This document shows positions 34,737-44,610 of a DNA stretch of 64,000 nucleotides, piece by piece. Numbering within the stretch: the first letter of the stretch is position 1; every line of letters starts with the position of its first letter. Both the position numbers and the translations under genes were made by a program. Below the pieces are notes generated by a model that made no database searches, had not been told where the DNA came from, and saw only the letters and a program-made list of their open reading frames with translations. The stretch is from Phialophora verrucosa (Eukaryota > Ascomycota > Eurotiomycetes > Chaetothyriales > Herpotrichiellaceae): assembly GCA_002099365.1 (NCBI GenBank), contig MSED01000001.1, positions 2,418,001-2,482,000 on the forward strand. Direction: 5' to 3'.

Positions 34737-37700
34737 ATGACTGTGGCTTCTCCAGCGGGAACTTCCAGCGAGACAATGGACCTCGCCGGGCCAGACATTG
34801 GTAGGTCGGCTCAGGAAAGCTCCTCTCACCCCGGATCCGCATCTCATTCACGTGGATCAGCAAGCAAACCCCCTTCGACTGCCGGCTCCACTGGCTCCAA
34901 TGCTGTGTCAAATGCAGCCCAGCTCCCGCCAAAGTCAGATAAGCCTCGCCCTCACGTGTGCACCACCTGCATGCGCTCATTTGCTCGACTCGAGCACCTG
35001 AAGCGACATGAGCGCTCCCACACGAAAGAAAAGCCATTTGAGTGTGCCGAGTGTACTCGGCGCTTCGCCAGACGCGACCTGCTCCTCCGACATCAGCAGA
35101 AACTCCACTCGTCAACAACACCGTCGGCGCGGCCACGATCAGGACGGAGGGAGAGTGTTGCAGGAGTCGCCAATGGCCGCGTGCGGAAGAACTCGACAGC
35201 AAGCAACGCGGGGACGATGAGGCCGAGGGCGAACACACTCAGCCATGTAGACTCGGCGACCCTGGGGTTGCTATCCAATTCCACTGCGAACTTTGGCCGC
35301 CAGTACATGTCCGGTCATAACCACAGCCACAGCGTGAATGTGCTTTCTGGAGCACAGGGCTATGGATATCGCGGTCTTCATTCAAACCAAGCACCCTTCA
35401 ATCTACCGAAGCTGGAGACTCACGGTCTGCCAATAGATCTCTCAGGTGGTCTACGGACGGCACCACCATTTGGAGGTTTTGGGGCAGAATTCGGGGGCGG
35501 CTTCAGTCCAGGTCAGGGGAACACCATCAATCCCCACGCGCTGCACATGACCGACTTGCACGGGCTTGGTATCGACCCCTTGAGTTCTCCATTTCAACAG
35601 ATGTTCCCTGGCATGACTGCGTCTCAAGCTATGGCCGAGGACGAGTCGAATTTTGACTGGATGACCCACGGCTTCGAGAACCAAATGTCCTTTGCCCAGG
35701 CACACGAGAATGCCATTGACGATTCCTCACCCTCCGCCATGAGCACCAACAGTCCGGCTCCTGCAAACGATATGCACGGCGAAGCAAACATGGTTCTCAT
35801 GCAGCAAGCATCCGCAACCGCGGGTAATATGTGGTCCAGCGCGCTCGAGTCTCAAGTCGCCGTACTGAACAGTCCGATGAGCGTGGACATGATGTCCAAT
35901 TTCAACGACGTGGTCAATGCCCCGATGGAGACAATCTCACCTAAATCTCTCTTGGGTCGAGGATCGTCCATGGATATGAGCCTCCCCACACCACCGGACT
36001 TCGTCTCCATCGACGCTTCTGCCATGCAAGCAAACCCCCAGTACACAGGGTTCCAAATCCCTTTTCCGGCCGAGGCACCCGCCTCTACTGCATCATCGGC
36101 CTCGATGGATAGCAGCTTGCGGCAGAGCTCAGTAACAACTGCGTCTTCTGAGTTGGTAAGCGATCACATTCGGAATGTTTTGATCGTCGGTCTCTCTCAA
36201 AATGCTGGCTTTGGACAACGCAAATACTCTCAACCTGCAATCAGCTCACCACTGTCTCCGAGTTCCAACGTCCGCACGAAAGGCTTCAATCCTAGCACTT
36301 TTCCCAGTACGCATGAGCTGCAGCGGTATGTCTCCGCTTATATTAGGTATTTCCATCCGCATTTACCCTTCCTGCACATTCCAACTCTCAACTTCGAGGC
36401 CCCGGACTATACAACCCCGATCAGACTAGTGTCAGGAAATCCTCAATTCAGCTACGCTACTGTTGCTGGAGGGGGTAGTTGCCTCATTCTGTCAATTGCC
36501 GCCATTGGAGCTTTGTATGAACACGAAGTATCTCAGTCAAGAGAGCTCTTCGACTGTGCCAAGCGATTGATCAGCAATTATCTTGAAGAAAGGCGCAAAG
36601 CCAACATGACAAAGACACAGTTTGCACCGCGACATTCTGCCGAGAGAGAAGATACACCACTGTGGCTCGTTCAGGCCATGCTCCTGAACGTAATTTACGG
36701 CCACAACTGTGGTGATAAAACGGCCGCGGAGCTTGCCAGTAACCATTGTGCCGCTTTAGTCAGCCTTGCTCGCGGCGCTGAGCTTGCACGCCCGTCCCAG
36801 AGCCATGCAGAAACAGGACCCAACGACGTCAACGGGAATGTCCATATGAATGGAATCACCGCCAGCGGCTGGAACTCGATGGTCAATGAAGTAGACAATT
36901 CCGATTGGATCGAATGGAAGCTGGTGGAAGAACGCAAACGAACGCTGTTCGCGGTCTTCATTCTTTCCAGCATGCTTGTCACGGCCTACAATCACCCTCC
37001 CGCACTCACCAATTCCGAGATCCGGTTGAATTTACCTTGCGACGAAGAGCTTTGGGCAGCCGAATCCTCACATGTGTGGCGGAACTTGGGAGGTGAAGCT
37101 GGCTCGGATGCAAATTCTGTCACTTTCGCGGCATCATTGACGCATCTCCTGACCTCAGCGCACCGACAACGACGGCGGAACAGCAATGGGGCTGCTCTCG
37201 GAATGACAAATGAACCGGATCTCCGACCTAGTACCTTCGGCTGCTTGATCTTGGTCAACGCCCTGCATAACTATATCTGGGAAACACGGCAACGGCACCT
37301 TGGGCGAGAGTGGACGACAAGTGAGACGGAACAGATGCATGCTCACATTGAACCAGCACTTCGGGCTTGGCAGGCTGCTTGGGCGAGCAACCCCAGCCAT
37401 AGTCTTGAGCGGCCCAACCCTTTCGGCGCTGGGCCTCTATCCGCCGACTGCATTCCATTGCTCGATCTTGCGTATGTCAGGCTCTTTGTCAACTTCGGCC
37501 GATCCAAGGAAGCCTTTTGGCAACGCGATTATGATGCTATGGCAGAAGAGCTGGCCAAAGGCTCAGACGCATCGCCGGGCCGCGGGACAACAACCACAAG
37601 TCAGGACAAAAACTTCTCGTCCCACAAAGATGATCACCGAGGCCAGGAGCAGATACTATCTCCGGCACAAGAGGGTATGAAAATGGAGCTACGAGACCCT

Positions 37701-38286
37701 GAGCTGGAATGGCGCCAGTCTCAGTCATCTCGACGCGAACGGCATCTTCGGAAGGCAGCATTCTACGCGGCGGATTCCCTGTCCGTCTCGGAAAAACTGG
37801 GATTAAGCTTTGCGGAGCATACCTCTCGAGAACTTCCTACGCAGTCGGCCATGTGTGCGTTCGACTGTGCACAGGTGGTGGCGGAGTGGATCGCAGCCGT
37901 GCAAGAGCGCGTTGGCAAGTATCTGGGTGTGATCGGCCGCGACAACATGAATCTGCTAGACGTCCCCGGCATCCTCTTGCTTGAGGACGAGGATCGAAAA
38001 CTCATCCAAAGGATTGACGAAGTGTTGAACAGTGCGGAGCTGAAACTTGAATCTCAAGGTGGCTTCGATCTAGCTGCAGCTCGAGAAGGTGGCCATGGCA
38101 GCAGGATTCTCGCTCTTACCGCATATATCCTCGAGCGAGATTCTGTCTGGCCTGGTAAGTTATTTGCCATTACGGATGTATGGAGCACTAACGTCCCTTA
38201 CAGTGTACAAACTCATGGCTCGTTCTCTGCGGACCCAAGCAGGACATATCCAGGAGCGGGCGTTAGCTTCTGTCGCTGGCTCCTGA
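34737..38286 (+). CDS. C2H2 zinc-finger transcription factor with ADR1-type fingers and a fungal-specific domain
   Basis: Two exons: 34737-38154 and 38204-38286; intron 38155-38203 (GTAAGT...CACTAAC...TTACAG, 49 nt), giving 1166 residues. Without splicing the frame runs on into non-coding sequence, so the intron is favoured: it joins DSVWP to [20 protein letters not shown] and a stop. The frame extends 33 bases upstream of the ATG but only to a TTG. Two adjacent fingers: Cys75/Cys78/His91/His95 ([17 protein letters not shown]) and Cys103/Cys106/His119/His124 ([17 protein letters not shown]). The finger pair and linker closely resemble yeast Adr1, which binds GGAG/GGRG sites and activates alternative-carbon and peroxisomal genes; the same type occurs in AmdX. 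Low-complexity Ser/Pro/Met-rich stretches follow. From about residue 530 ([20 protein letters not shown]) lies the fungal-specific regulatory domain. Nuclear. Targets are not known. Confidence 0.88.
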
Positions 38287-40295
38287 ATATTGTGTCCAGG
38301 ATCCAAATCACGACATCGCGCATTTCTTACTACTACATCTTCCATTCTCACCGTGCTGCATTGAGCAGCACGGACTCGTTTGGTCTTATGCAACTCTTAA
38401 TCACCGAGACGTCAGTCTGTATGAGTGTCAGAACGTACGATCACAATATACCCCTGGATACGAACACTGTTTTGCGAAAAGCTGAAGGCACGACATCTTT
38501 TTGGTACAGGATTTCTCAAAAGTGAATTTTACTGAATGTGGAGTACATATGGGAGGGATCATTCTACTGCCAGCGGGAATCCTAACTGCGCAACTTTACC
38601 TACTGGAGGCTCACTTCTGCACAGTTTCGAAGTCGCTATGTGTAATAGTACGGTGATGAGAGATATGATGATGCAAAAGTTAGAAGATCATGACCAGCGG
38701 ATTGAGCCTCGTGTTTAAAGTCCGCGAACATGCGGGATGAGATGGTGTATCTGGCGGTTGAGCATGGCGGAAGGCCGTGCAGATGGATTCTGGGACTTGA
38801 ACCGGTCAAGGCAGTTTTGACAGAAACGAGACTCGTTTGTCTCCGGTAATCAAATGTCTTGTATATGCTGCTCTCGATGATGTCCTAGGGTACACAAAAC
38901 AAGGGTCACTATTTCTAACGCCAAGTCTCAGCTGCGGTGGTCATCATCGTCCATCCCTCATTGGCACACTGTGTACCTCGTACGGAGTACGAGTATGTTG
39001 AATCAAAATAGAGCTTACTGTTGTACGTACTTATGTCTCAACGCGCCGATCGGAACAGTCATGACTCTGAAGATCAGGTAGCCAAGGCCGTCCGGCTGTC
39101 TTGATTCGAATCCATGCCGCAGGTCTGCCAACCGCGACACAGCATGTTGCTCGCCTCCGCTTTCCCAGAGCGAATGTCTTTCCTTCTTCGATAAGAATGG
39201 GCCCAGCCAAGCGGGTGAGCAGGCTGGAGGAGCAAACAAGCTGCACCGTGAGACCCGCCGAAATAAAGACTTGTGCTATGCTTGAATCACTTTGTAATGC
39301 TTTTCAGCATTGTCTTGATGCCCCCTCAGCACCCCGTACTTACTGCGACTATGGAGTCAGAGGCGAGCACTCGTAAGAGTGAGCTAAGCTTAGCAACGAC
39401 AGAAGCCGGGTGGCCGATATGGGGGCCTTCGCCCGCGTGGGTTTTGGCATGGTATGGCGTTGCAAGGCATGGGCGTGGGCGTGGCGCCGGGCCCCGCGAC
39501 TGGCGGGCTATTGGCGGCGCGGGAGGGAATGCGTGGTCGAGATGCACGCTGAGGCAGCCGAACGATCCGTTTTGAGCGGCTCCCAAGCCAGAACTGATCC
39601 CCACGCACAAGGCGCCGAGCCTTGTTAAGAGCTCACCACTGGTACTTGTCGGCACCAAGACCCCATGGCAGCTTGGCAGAGGACCATCTGCTTCTGATAA
39701 AGGGATAAGAGAGGCGGTTCTGCTGGCTGAGTGTGCTTTAATAACTGATTTGTTACTCGACGAGTTGCCACAGTCAGTTCACCTCCACCTCCCTTGCGCA
39801 TTTGTCTACGAGTACTTATCCAAGTCCTGAGTAGACTGGAGGAGGCTTTGTCACCGCCGGGCGCAGCGGACCCCCACCGTCGCTCGAGATCCTGTGGGCG
39901 GAGTCCATATCGCAGCCTCTGATTATTTTCCCGCCCAGCGCCGCTGCGCTGCTGATCCTCAGACACGTCCACTCGTCCCCTATCCTGGCAAACTCCTCGT
40001 TCCCCGTAACGGCGAGACTCTCTACACGAGCCGCTTCCCAAGTACCGCCCTCGTCAACCTATGTTCACCAACCTTTTCTGAATGCATCGAGTTCGGCACC
40101 ACGATCTGCACCAAAGAGAGGGAGACGATTGGGGCTAATAGTGCCTGGGAGCAACATATAACCGCTTTTTAGAAAAAGTACTGGAGGAGTCTGTCACCCG
40201 CCCTGTCGTGGCCACAACCTAAAGTCTCAAGTCCACTGCGACGCACGAACCCGGCCGCGCTGTACGACGCCCAGGTCTGACAGCATTTGCCCAAG
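38287..40295. other. Intergenic region upstream of NHA1
   Basis: 2.0 kb without a supported gene. Contains a palindrome-like GTAC/CGGAGTACG motif near 38976-38996, a motif type scattered through many ascomycete genomes. The last few hundred bases should be the NHA1 promoter. Confidence 0.4.
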
Positions 40296-43200
40296 ATGGC
40301 GTGGGAGCAGCTCTCTATAAACAAGCCGCATCTGGTGTACATCATCCTCGGCGGATTCACCAGCATCTTCATGCTATGTTCGCTCTTTATCAAGGAAAAA
40401 TTGTACATCGGTGAAGCAACCGTGGCGACCATCTGCGGCGTCATATTTGGACCGCATGCCGCCGACCTGATCAACCCATTGACTTGGGGCAACACCGACC
40501 AAATCACCCTCGAATTCTCCCGCATTGTCTTGGTCGTCCAGTGCTTTGCCGTGGGGGTCGAATTGCCAAAATCTTACATGGAGAGGCATTGGAAGTCGGT
40601 CACGTTCCTTCTTGTCCCCGTCATGACCTTTGGGTGGTTGATCACCAGTCTCTTTATTTGGTGGATGATTGTCCCCTTGACGTGGCTGGAGTCGCTGGTC
40701 ATCGCAGCTTGCGTCACCGCCACCGATCCTGTGCTGGCTTCGTCGGTGGTTGGTAAGGGCAAGTTCGCCAAACGGGTACCCAAACATCTTCGAGACGTGC
40801 TGTCTGCTGAGTCGGGCTGCAACGACGGCATGGCATTTCCATTCATCTACCTGTCCCTGTATCTCGTGCGGTACCACCTGAAAGGCGGTCCGGTCGTCTT
40901 CCACTGGGTGTGTTTTACGATCCTGTATGAGTGCGTCTTCGGCGCCTTCTACGGGGTTATGGTAGGGTATATCGGTCGTCATATGATCAAACTGGCCGAG
41001 CGGAAGGGCCTCATCGACCGAGAGAGCTTCTTGGTCTTCTACTTCGTCCTGGCTCTCTTTTGCGCCGGCTCGGGCAGTTTGTTGGGCATGGATGACCTCC
41101 TCATTGGATTTGCTGCTGGTGTGGGCTTCTCCAACGATGGTTGGTTTACCGAAAAGACGGAAGAGTCGCACGTCTCAAACGTCATTGACTTGCTTCTCAA
41201 CTTGGCCTATTTTGTCTATTTTGGGACTATCATCCCGTGGGATCAATACAATTTCCACGCGGTCGGCTTGGTTCCTTGGAGGTTGGTGGTCATCTCGATA
41301 TTCGTCGTCTTTTTCCGTCGAATACCGGCCATGCTGGCATTGAAGCCGGTCATTCCCGATGTCAAAACCTGGCGAGAAGCCCTGTTTGCCGGCCACTTCG
41401 GGCCTATCGGGGTCGGAGCCATTTTTGCTGCAATTCTTGCTCGTGCAGAGTTGGAGACCGACTCCACGACGCCTCTGGCAGTGATCCCCAAGGAAGGGCA
41501 ATCCGAGGAGTATCTCCTGATCTACCTCATCTGGCCGGTTGTTACATTCCTCGTCATAACGTCAATCCTGGTGCATGGTTCCTCTATCGCTGTGTTCACA
41601 TTGGGTAAACGGATCAACACCTTGACGATCACCCTGTCATACACACAAGATAACGAGAGAGGGCCGGCATGGATGAATCGACTTCCTCGCATTACCTCTC
41701 AGTCAAGATCCATGTCACGCATGGATAGCTCCGACCTGGAAGTGGACGAGAAATTGGACGTTCCACCAGGAGAACTGCCTCCGATTGGAATCCCCAAGCT
41801 CCATCTCAGACGTCAGCGTGAGGATGAGTACGAGAAGAAGCCAGTGTCGAGGTCTTCCAGTCTCGGACGATCGAGAAGAAGGAGACGTAAGGACAAGGAT
41901 ACAGGAGAACGTCTGGGAGGTCCTATTAGCCAAAGTGCCATTGCACCGGCGAGAACCAGCGAGCCTGGTCTGCTGCAACAGGAATCCGGCTCGGATACTT
42001 TGTTTGAGAAGTCGGGCGAACCTTCGCCCCAGACTCTCCAAGAGCGCCTCGTGACGGGTTCGCCAACGTCGTCTCCGGAACGTGATCAACTCGAAGCGGA
42101 GCACGAGGCCGAAGCCCGAAGGGAGGCAAGCGGTCGCGAACACTCTCCGGTGCCCAAAAGTAGGCCTGCAGACATCGAGGTGTACGAGGAGGGCGACAAC
42201 CTTATCATTGAGGATGAAGAAGGAAATGTGGTAGACACGATCGAGACAAAGAACATGTCGGCAGAAGAGAAGGTGACGGCCGTTGAAAAGGCTCGTAATC
42301 GCTTGACCAAAGACGACTCTGGGAAATTCGCCAAACACAAACACGAGCCGCATCCCAGAACTGAGGGGGAAGAGGTCGAGGAGCAGGTCGAGCAAGCGGT
42401 TATGCCGAAGTCAATGCGCCACAGACTCGACCAGTGGAAAGGGTTTGGCAGACGCAAAGAAGGAGAAGGCGAGCCTTCAGCTGAGAAGAAGGGTGAAAGA
42501 AAGCGTGGTCCGGCTCATGCATACCAGTTTGGCAATACGGTCATAGTCGAGGACGAAGACGGAGAGGTCATCAAGACGTACACCATTCCTAGCGAGAGTG
42601 GAGGCAGTGACAAGCGGAGAGAGCAGCAGATGCGCGCAGGTCTGCGCCGCATGAGTACCTGGGTGGGCCTTGGTCGACCAGGTGCAGGGGCTGGTGGAGG
42701 TGCAGGACCAAGCGCTGCCGACCCTGAACCAGCGGAGGCGGAAGGTGAGGATGTCGAAGAGAAGCGTGAACCGAGGCCTGACAAGAAGAGGCGGATCAGC
42801 GATGCATCGTCTGATGACGGCTTGAGAATGACCATCTCGAGCCGTGACCAGTATGGTTTGACCGGATTGCAGAAGAAGACTCGGGACGTCCCCGGTACAA
42901 TAGCGCTTGGCTCAGGACGCCGCCTGTCAACGAGAGACTTCATCAAACAAATGCAGCAACTGGACCCGAAGAGCAAGATCCGGGAAGTGGAGCAGAGTGA
43001 TGCTGGTGAAGACATTAAGCGGGAAGTGCGAAAGGCAGCAAGAGAAGAAGGCCTCGATGAGGCAATAAGTCCTGCCGACAGGCCTAGACGTGGTCGAGCT
43101 GAAACAAGCTCTGCTGATGCCCCCCAAGGAGCGCCGGAAACTGGAGACAGAGCTCCGCCACAGCGGGAAGCCGAAGATTATTTCAGTTCGCAGGGACGAC

Positions 43201-43724
43201 CAAGGTTAGGTTCTACAAATAACGCGCATGCGACGCTGGAAGAGGAAAGTGAGGAGGATGAGGAGGAACGGGGTGTTCCCACGCACAACGTACGGTCTAC
43301 CGTTGCTCGACACAGCCAGGGCCTGACGGCCGCGGATGCTAGGAGACGCCAGCTGGCGAGAATCAGGTCGGAAGATGAAGAGGACGAGGGCGAGGAAGGA
43401 GAGACGGCTGCGGAAAAGAGACGTCGGCTGGCTGCTTTGGGTCTAGGGGCCGAGGACACGAGCAGCGAGAGCGAGGGAGACGAAGACGAACCCCGTCGTG
43501 CCGTGGCGGCGGTTCAGGAACCCGACCATGAGCCGGAAGAATCTTCGTCATCTGCACAACCCAGAGCTCGGATTCAGTGGGGTGGCGAGAGCGGAAGAGA
43601 GCGAGAGAAGGAGACAGAGCCGGAACCGGAGAGCGAGCCTGTTGATATCTATGCTGGGGATCCGGTGGTAGGCGCTGCAAGGAGGCTGAGGAGGATGATG
43701 AAGAAGAAGAAGAGACACCAGTGA
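40296..43724 (+). CDS. NHA1: Plasma-membrane Na+(K+)/H+ antiporter Nha1 type
   Basis: Single exon, 1142 residues. The frame opens 9 bases earlier at a TTG; the first ATG, in AAGATGG, is chosen (MAWEQLSINKPHLVYIILGG). Nha1 exports Na+ and K+ in exchange for protons and serves salt tolerance, pH and membrane-potential control. The first 440 residues form about 12 membrane helices with family landmarks: GVIFGPHAADLINP, TATDPVLASSVVGKG and the ion-site motif ESGCNDGMAFPF. The remaining 700 residues are a long hydrophilic cytosolic tail rich in Glu, Arg and Ser, as in yeast Nha1, where the tail controls activity. The tail holds two related motifs, NLIIEDEEGNVVDTIE near residue 633 and NTVIVEDEDGEVIKTYT near 746. 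It ends in a Lys/Arg run (RRLRRMMKKKKRHQ). Confidence 0.95.
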   Translation: MAWEQLSINKPHLVYIILGGFTSIFMLCSLFIKEKLYIGEATVATICGVIFGPHAADLINPLTWGNTDQITLEFSRIVLVVQCFAVGVELPKSYMERHWKSVTFLLVPVMTFGWLITSLFIWWMIVPLTWLESLVIAACVTATDPVLASSVVGKGKFAKRVPKHLRDVLSAESGCNDGMAFPFIYLSLYLVRYHLKGGPVVFHWVCFTILYECVFGAFYGVMVGYIGRHMIKLAERKGLIDRESFLVFYFVLALFCAGSGSLLGMDDLLIGFAAGVGFSNDGWFTEKTEESHVSNVIDLLLNLAYFVYFGTIIPWDQYNFHAVGLVPWRLVVISIFVVFFRRIPAMLALKPVIPDVKTWREALFAGHFGPIGVGAIFAAILARAELETDSTTPLAVIPKEGQSEEYLLIYLIWPVVTFLVITSILVHGSSIAVFTLGKRINTLTITLSYTQDNERGPAWMNRLPRITSQSRSMSRMDSSDLEVDEKLDVPPGELPPIGIPKLHLRRQREDEYEKKPVSRSSSLGRSRRRRRKDKDTGERLGGPISQSAIAPARTSEPGLLQQESGSDTLFEKSGEPSPQTLQERLVTGSPTSSPERDQLEAEHEAEARREASGREHSPVPKSRPADIEVYEEGDNLIIEDEEGNVVDTIETKNMSAEEKVTAVEKARNRLTKDDSGKFAKHKHEPHPRTEGEEVEEQVEQAVMPKSMRHRLDQWKGFGRRKEGEGEPSAEKKGERKRGPAHAYQFGNTVIVEDEDGEVIKTYTIPSESGGSDKRREQQMRAGLRRMSTWVGLGRPGAGAGGGAGPSAADPEPAEAEGEDVEEKREPRPDKKRRISDASSDDGLRMTISSRDQYGLTGLQKKTRDVPGTIALGSGRRLSTRDFIKQMQQLDPKSKIREVEQSDAGEDIKREVRKAAREEGLDEAISPADRPRRGRAETSSADAPQGAPETGDRAPPQREAEDYFSSQGRPRLGSTNNAHATLEEESEEDEEERGVPTHNVRSTVARHSQGLTAADARRRQLARIRSEDEEDEGEEGETAAEKRRRLAALGLGAEDTSSESEGDEDEPRRAVAAVQEPDHEPEESSSSAQPRARIQWGGESGREREKETEPEPESEPVDIYAGDPVVGAARRLRRMMKKKKRHQ

Positions 43725-44173
43725 TTGTGGATAATGGGACGATTTGTTGGAGGAGCTGAAGAGGTTGGGCTACATACTGCGTTGCTTGTCGATGATGGTG
43801 ATGTTGCTGCACATACTTGCACTTCTGTCTCGTGCATATAGCATTGTTGGCGATTTCTGTTAGTCGTTTAGCTGGGTGGCAATGTCGTATGATAATTTGG
43901 CAAGCACTATTTTGCCCCAGCTCCTTGCTTTACCCCTGAATACGTTGGCTTGGCTGAGCTTTGTGCATCTACATACTATTGCGTGATCTCGTCAGGACGG
44001 TGAAGAACACAGGCATTCACAATCTGCTATCCCTGGGAGGTAGGTTGCTTGATCGCCACGTGAGTCAGCCACGAACCCCACAGGCGCCTTTCAACTCCCC
44101 CACACATATTAGATATATATATTTTTTAATTGCGAAATTGCATCTACAATTCAGCCACAGAATTAGCTTCTCA
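43725..44173. other. Spacer between NHA1 and the tRNA gene
   Basis: No gene. An AT-rich, TATA-like run at 44106-44130 lies 45-65 bases upstream of the tRNA and could help position TFIIIB. Confidence 0.45.
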
Positions 44174-44313
44174 GGTTGTGTAGTGTAGCGGTTAGCAGTA
44201 GGTTCTTGCTCGCGCCCAAAATCTGTCTTCGACAATACTAACAATGGATTCCAGCACGGGATTCTGATCTTCTGAAATTTCCCGTGACCCCGGTTCGAAT
44301 CCGGGCACGACCT
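44174..44313 (+). tRNA. tRNA-Gln(CTG) with a normal 11-nt intron and an extra 57-nt GT-AG insert in the D-stem
   Basis: Reading: acceptor strand GGTTGTG 44174-44180, TA, D-stem GTGT 44183-44186, D-loop AGCGGTTA, then GCA 44195-44197; insert 44198-44254; then C25, A26, anticodon stem CGGGA 44257-44261, loop TTCTGA with anticodon CTG at 44264-44266, canonical-position intron 44268-44278 (11 nt), T38, stem TCCCG 44280-44284, variable TGAC, T-arm CCCGG/TTCGAAT/CCGGG 44289-44305, acceptor CACGACC 44306-44312, discriminator T. After removing both inserts the 72-nt product folds perfectly: every stem pairs, including D-stem GTGT/GCAC and acceptor GGTTGTG/CACGACC. With the 57-nt insert left in, the D-stem loses its closing pair and the anticodon arm is displaced. 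The A box (44181-44192) and B box (GGTTCGAATCC, 44292-44302) are both intact and outside the insert, so Pol III transcription is expected. The identity comes from anticodon CTG and the GGTT...GTGTAG start usual for eukaryotic tRNA-Gln. Confidence 0.9.
44198..44254 (+). other. 57-nt intron-like insert in the tRNA D-stem (GT...TACTAAC...AG)
   Basis: It begins GTAGGT, carries a perfect TACTAAC at 44236-44242 and ends TTCCAG, with 12 nt from the branch-point C to the end. This matches the size and signals of the protein-gene introns in this window (46-115 nt). The insert is flanked by AGCA on both sides (44194-44197 and 44253-44256), so five excision registers give the same tRNA, but only one of them starts GT and ends AG. 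The flanking repeat could also be a 4-bp target duplication from an insertion. Confidence 0.75.
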
Positions 44314-44319
44314 TCAAAC

Positions 44320-44326
44320 TTTTTTT
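44320..44326 (+). terminator. RNA polymerase III terminator (T7)
   Basis: A run of seven T residues starts 7 bases after the tRNA discriminator base; an oligo-T of this length is a sufficient Pol III stop signal. Confidence 0.85.
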
Positions 44327-44577
44327 GTCTCCTTTGGAGTCGGCAGGGTCTGTAATTTGTTCTTACAGTACTCCGTACGGCAGTCTAGTTTAGAGGGTCA
44401 GTAGGCCCTGCATTACGCTTTGTGCGGGGAGCGTAGGCCGAACATCAGCCAATCGCACAAGAAGTGAGCTCAGCCTCGCCAGAAATTTCAAGCATCAAAT
44501 TGGCCAGACACGACAGATTGCGCTTCTAAATTCTAACGCAGTAATCTCCAGTCCAGCAACTGCTGTGCTGACTTTGG

Positions 44578-44610
44578 ATGCCTGCTGTACGGAACACGCC
44601 ATGTCAGTGA
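44578..44610 (+). promoter_or_regulatory. Upstream ORF overlapping the URB1 start codon
   Basis: ATG at 44578 opens a 10-codon frame that ends with TGA at 44608-44610, overlapping the main ATG at 44601 in another frame. If the leader begins upstream of 44578, this would reduce initiation at URB1. Confidence 0.4.
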
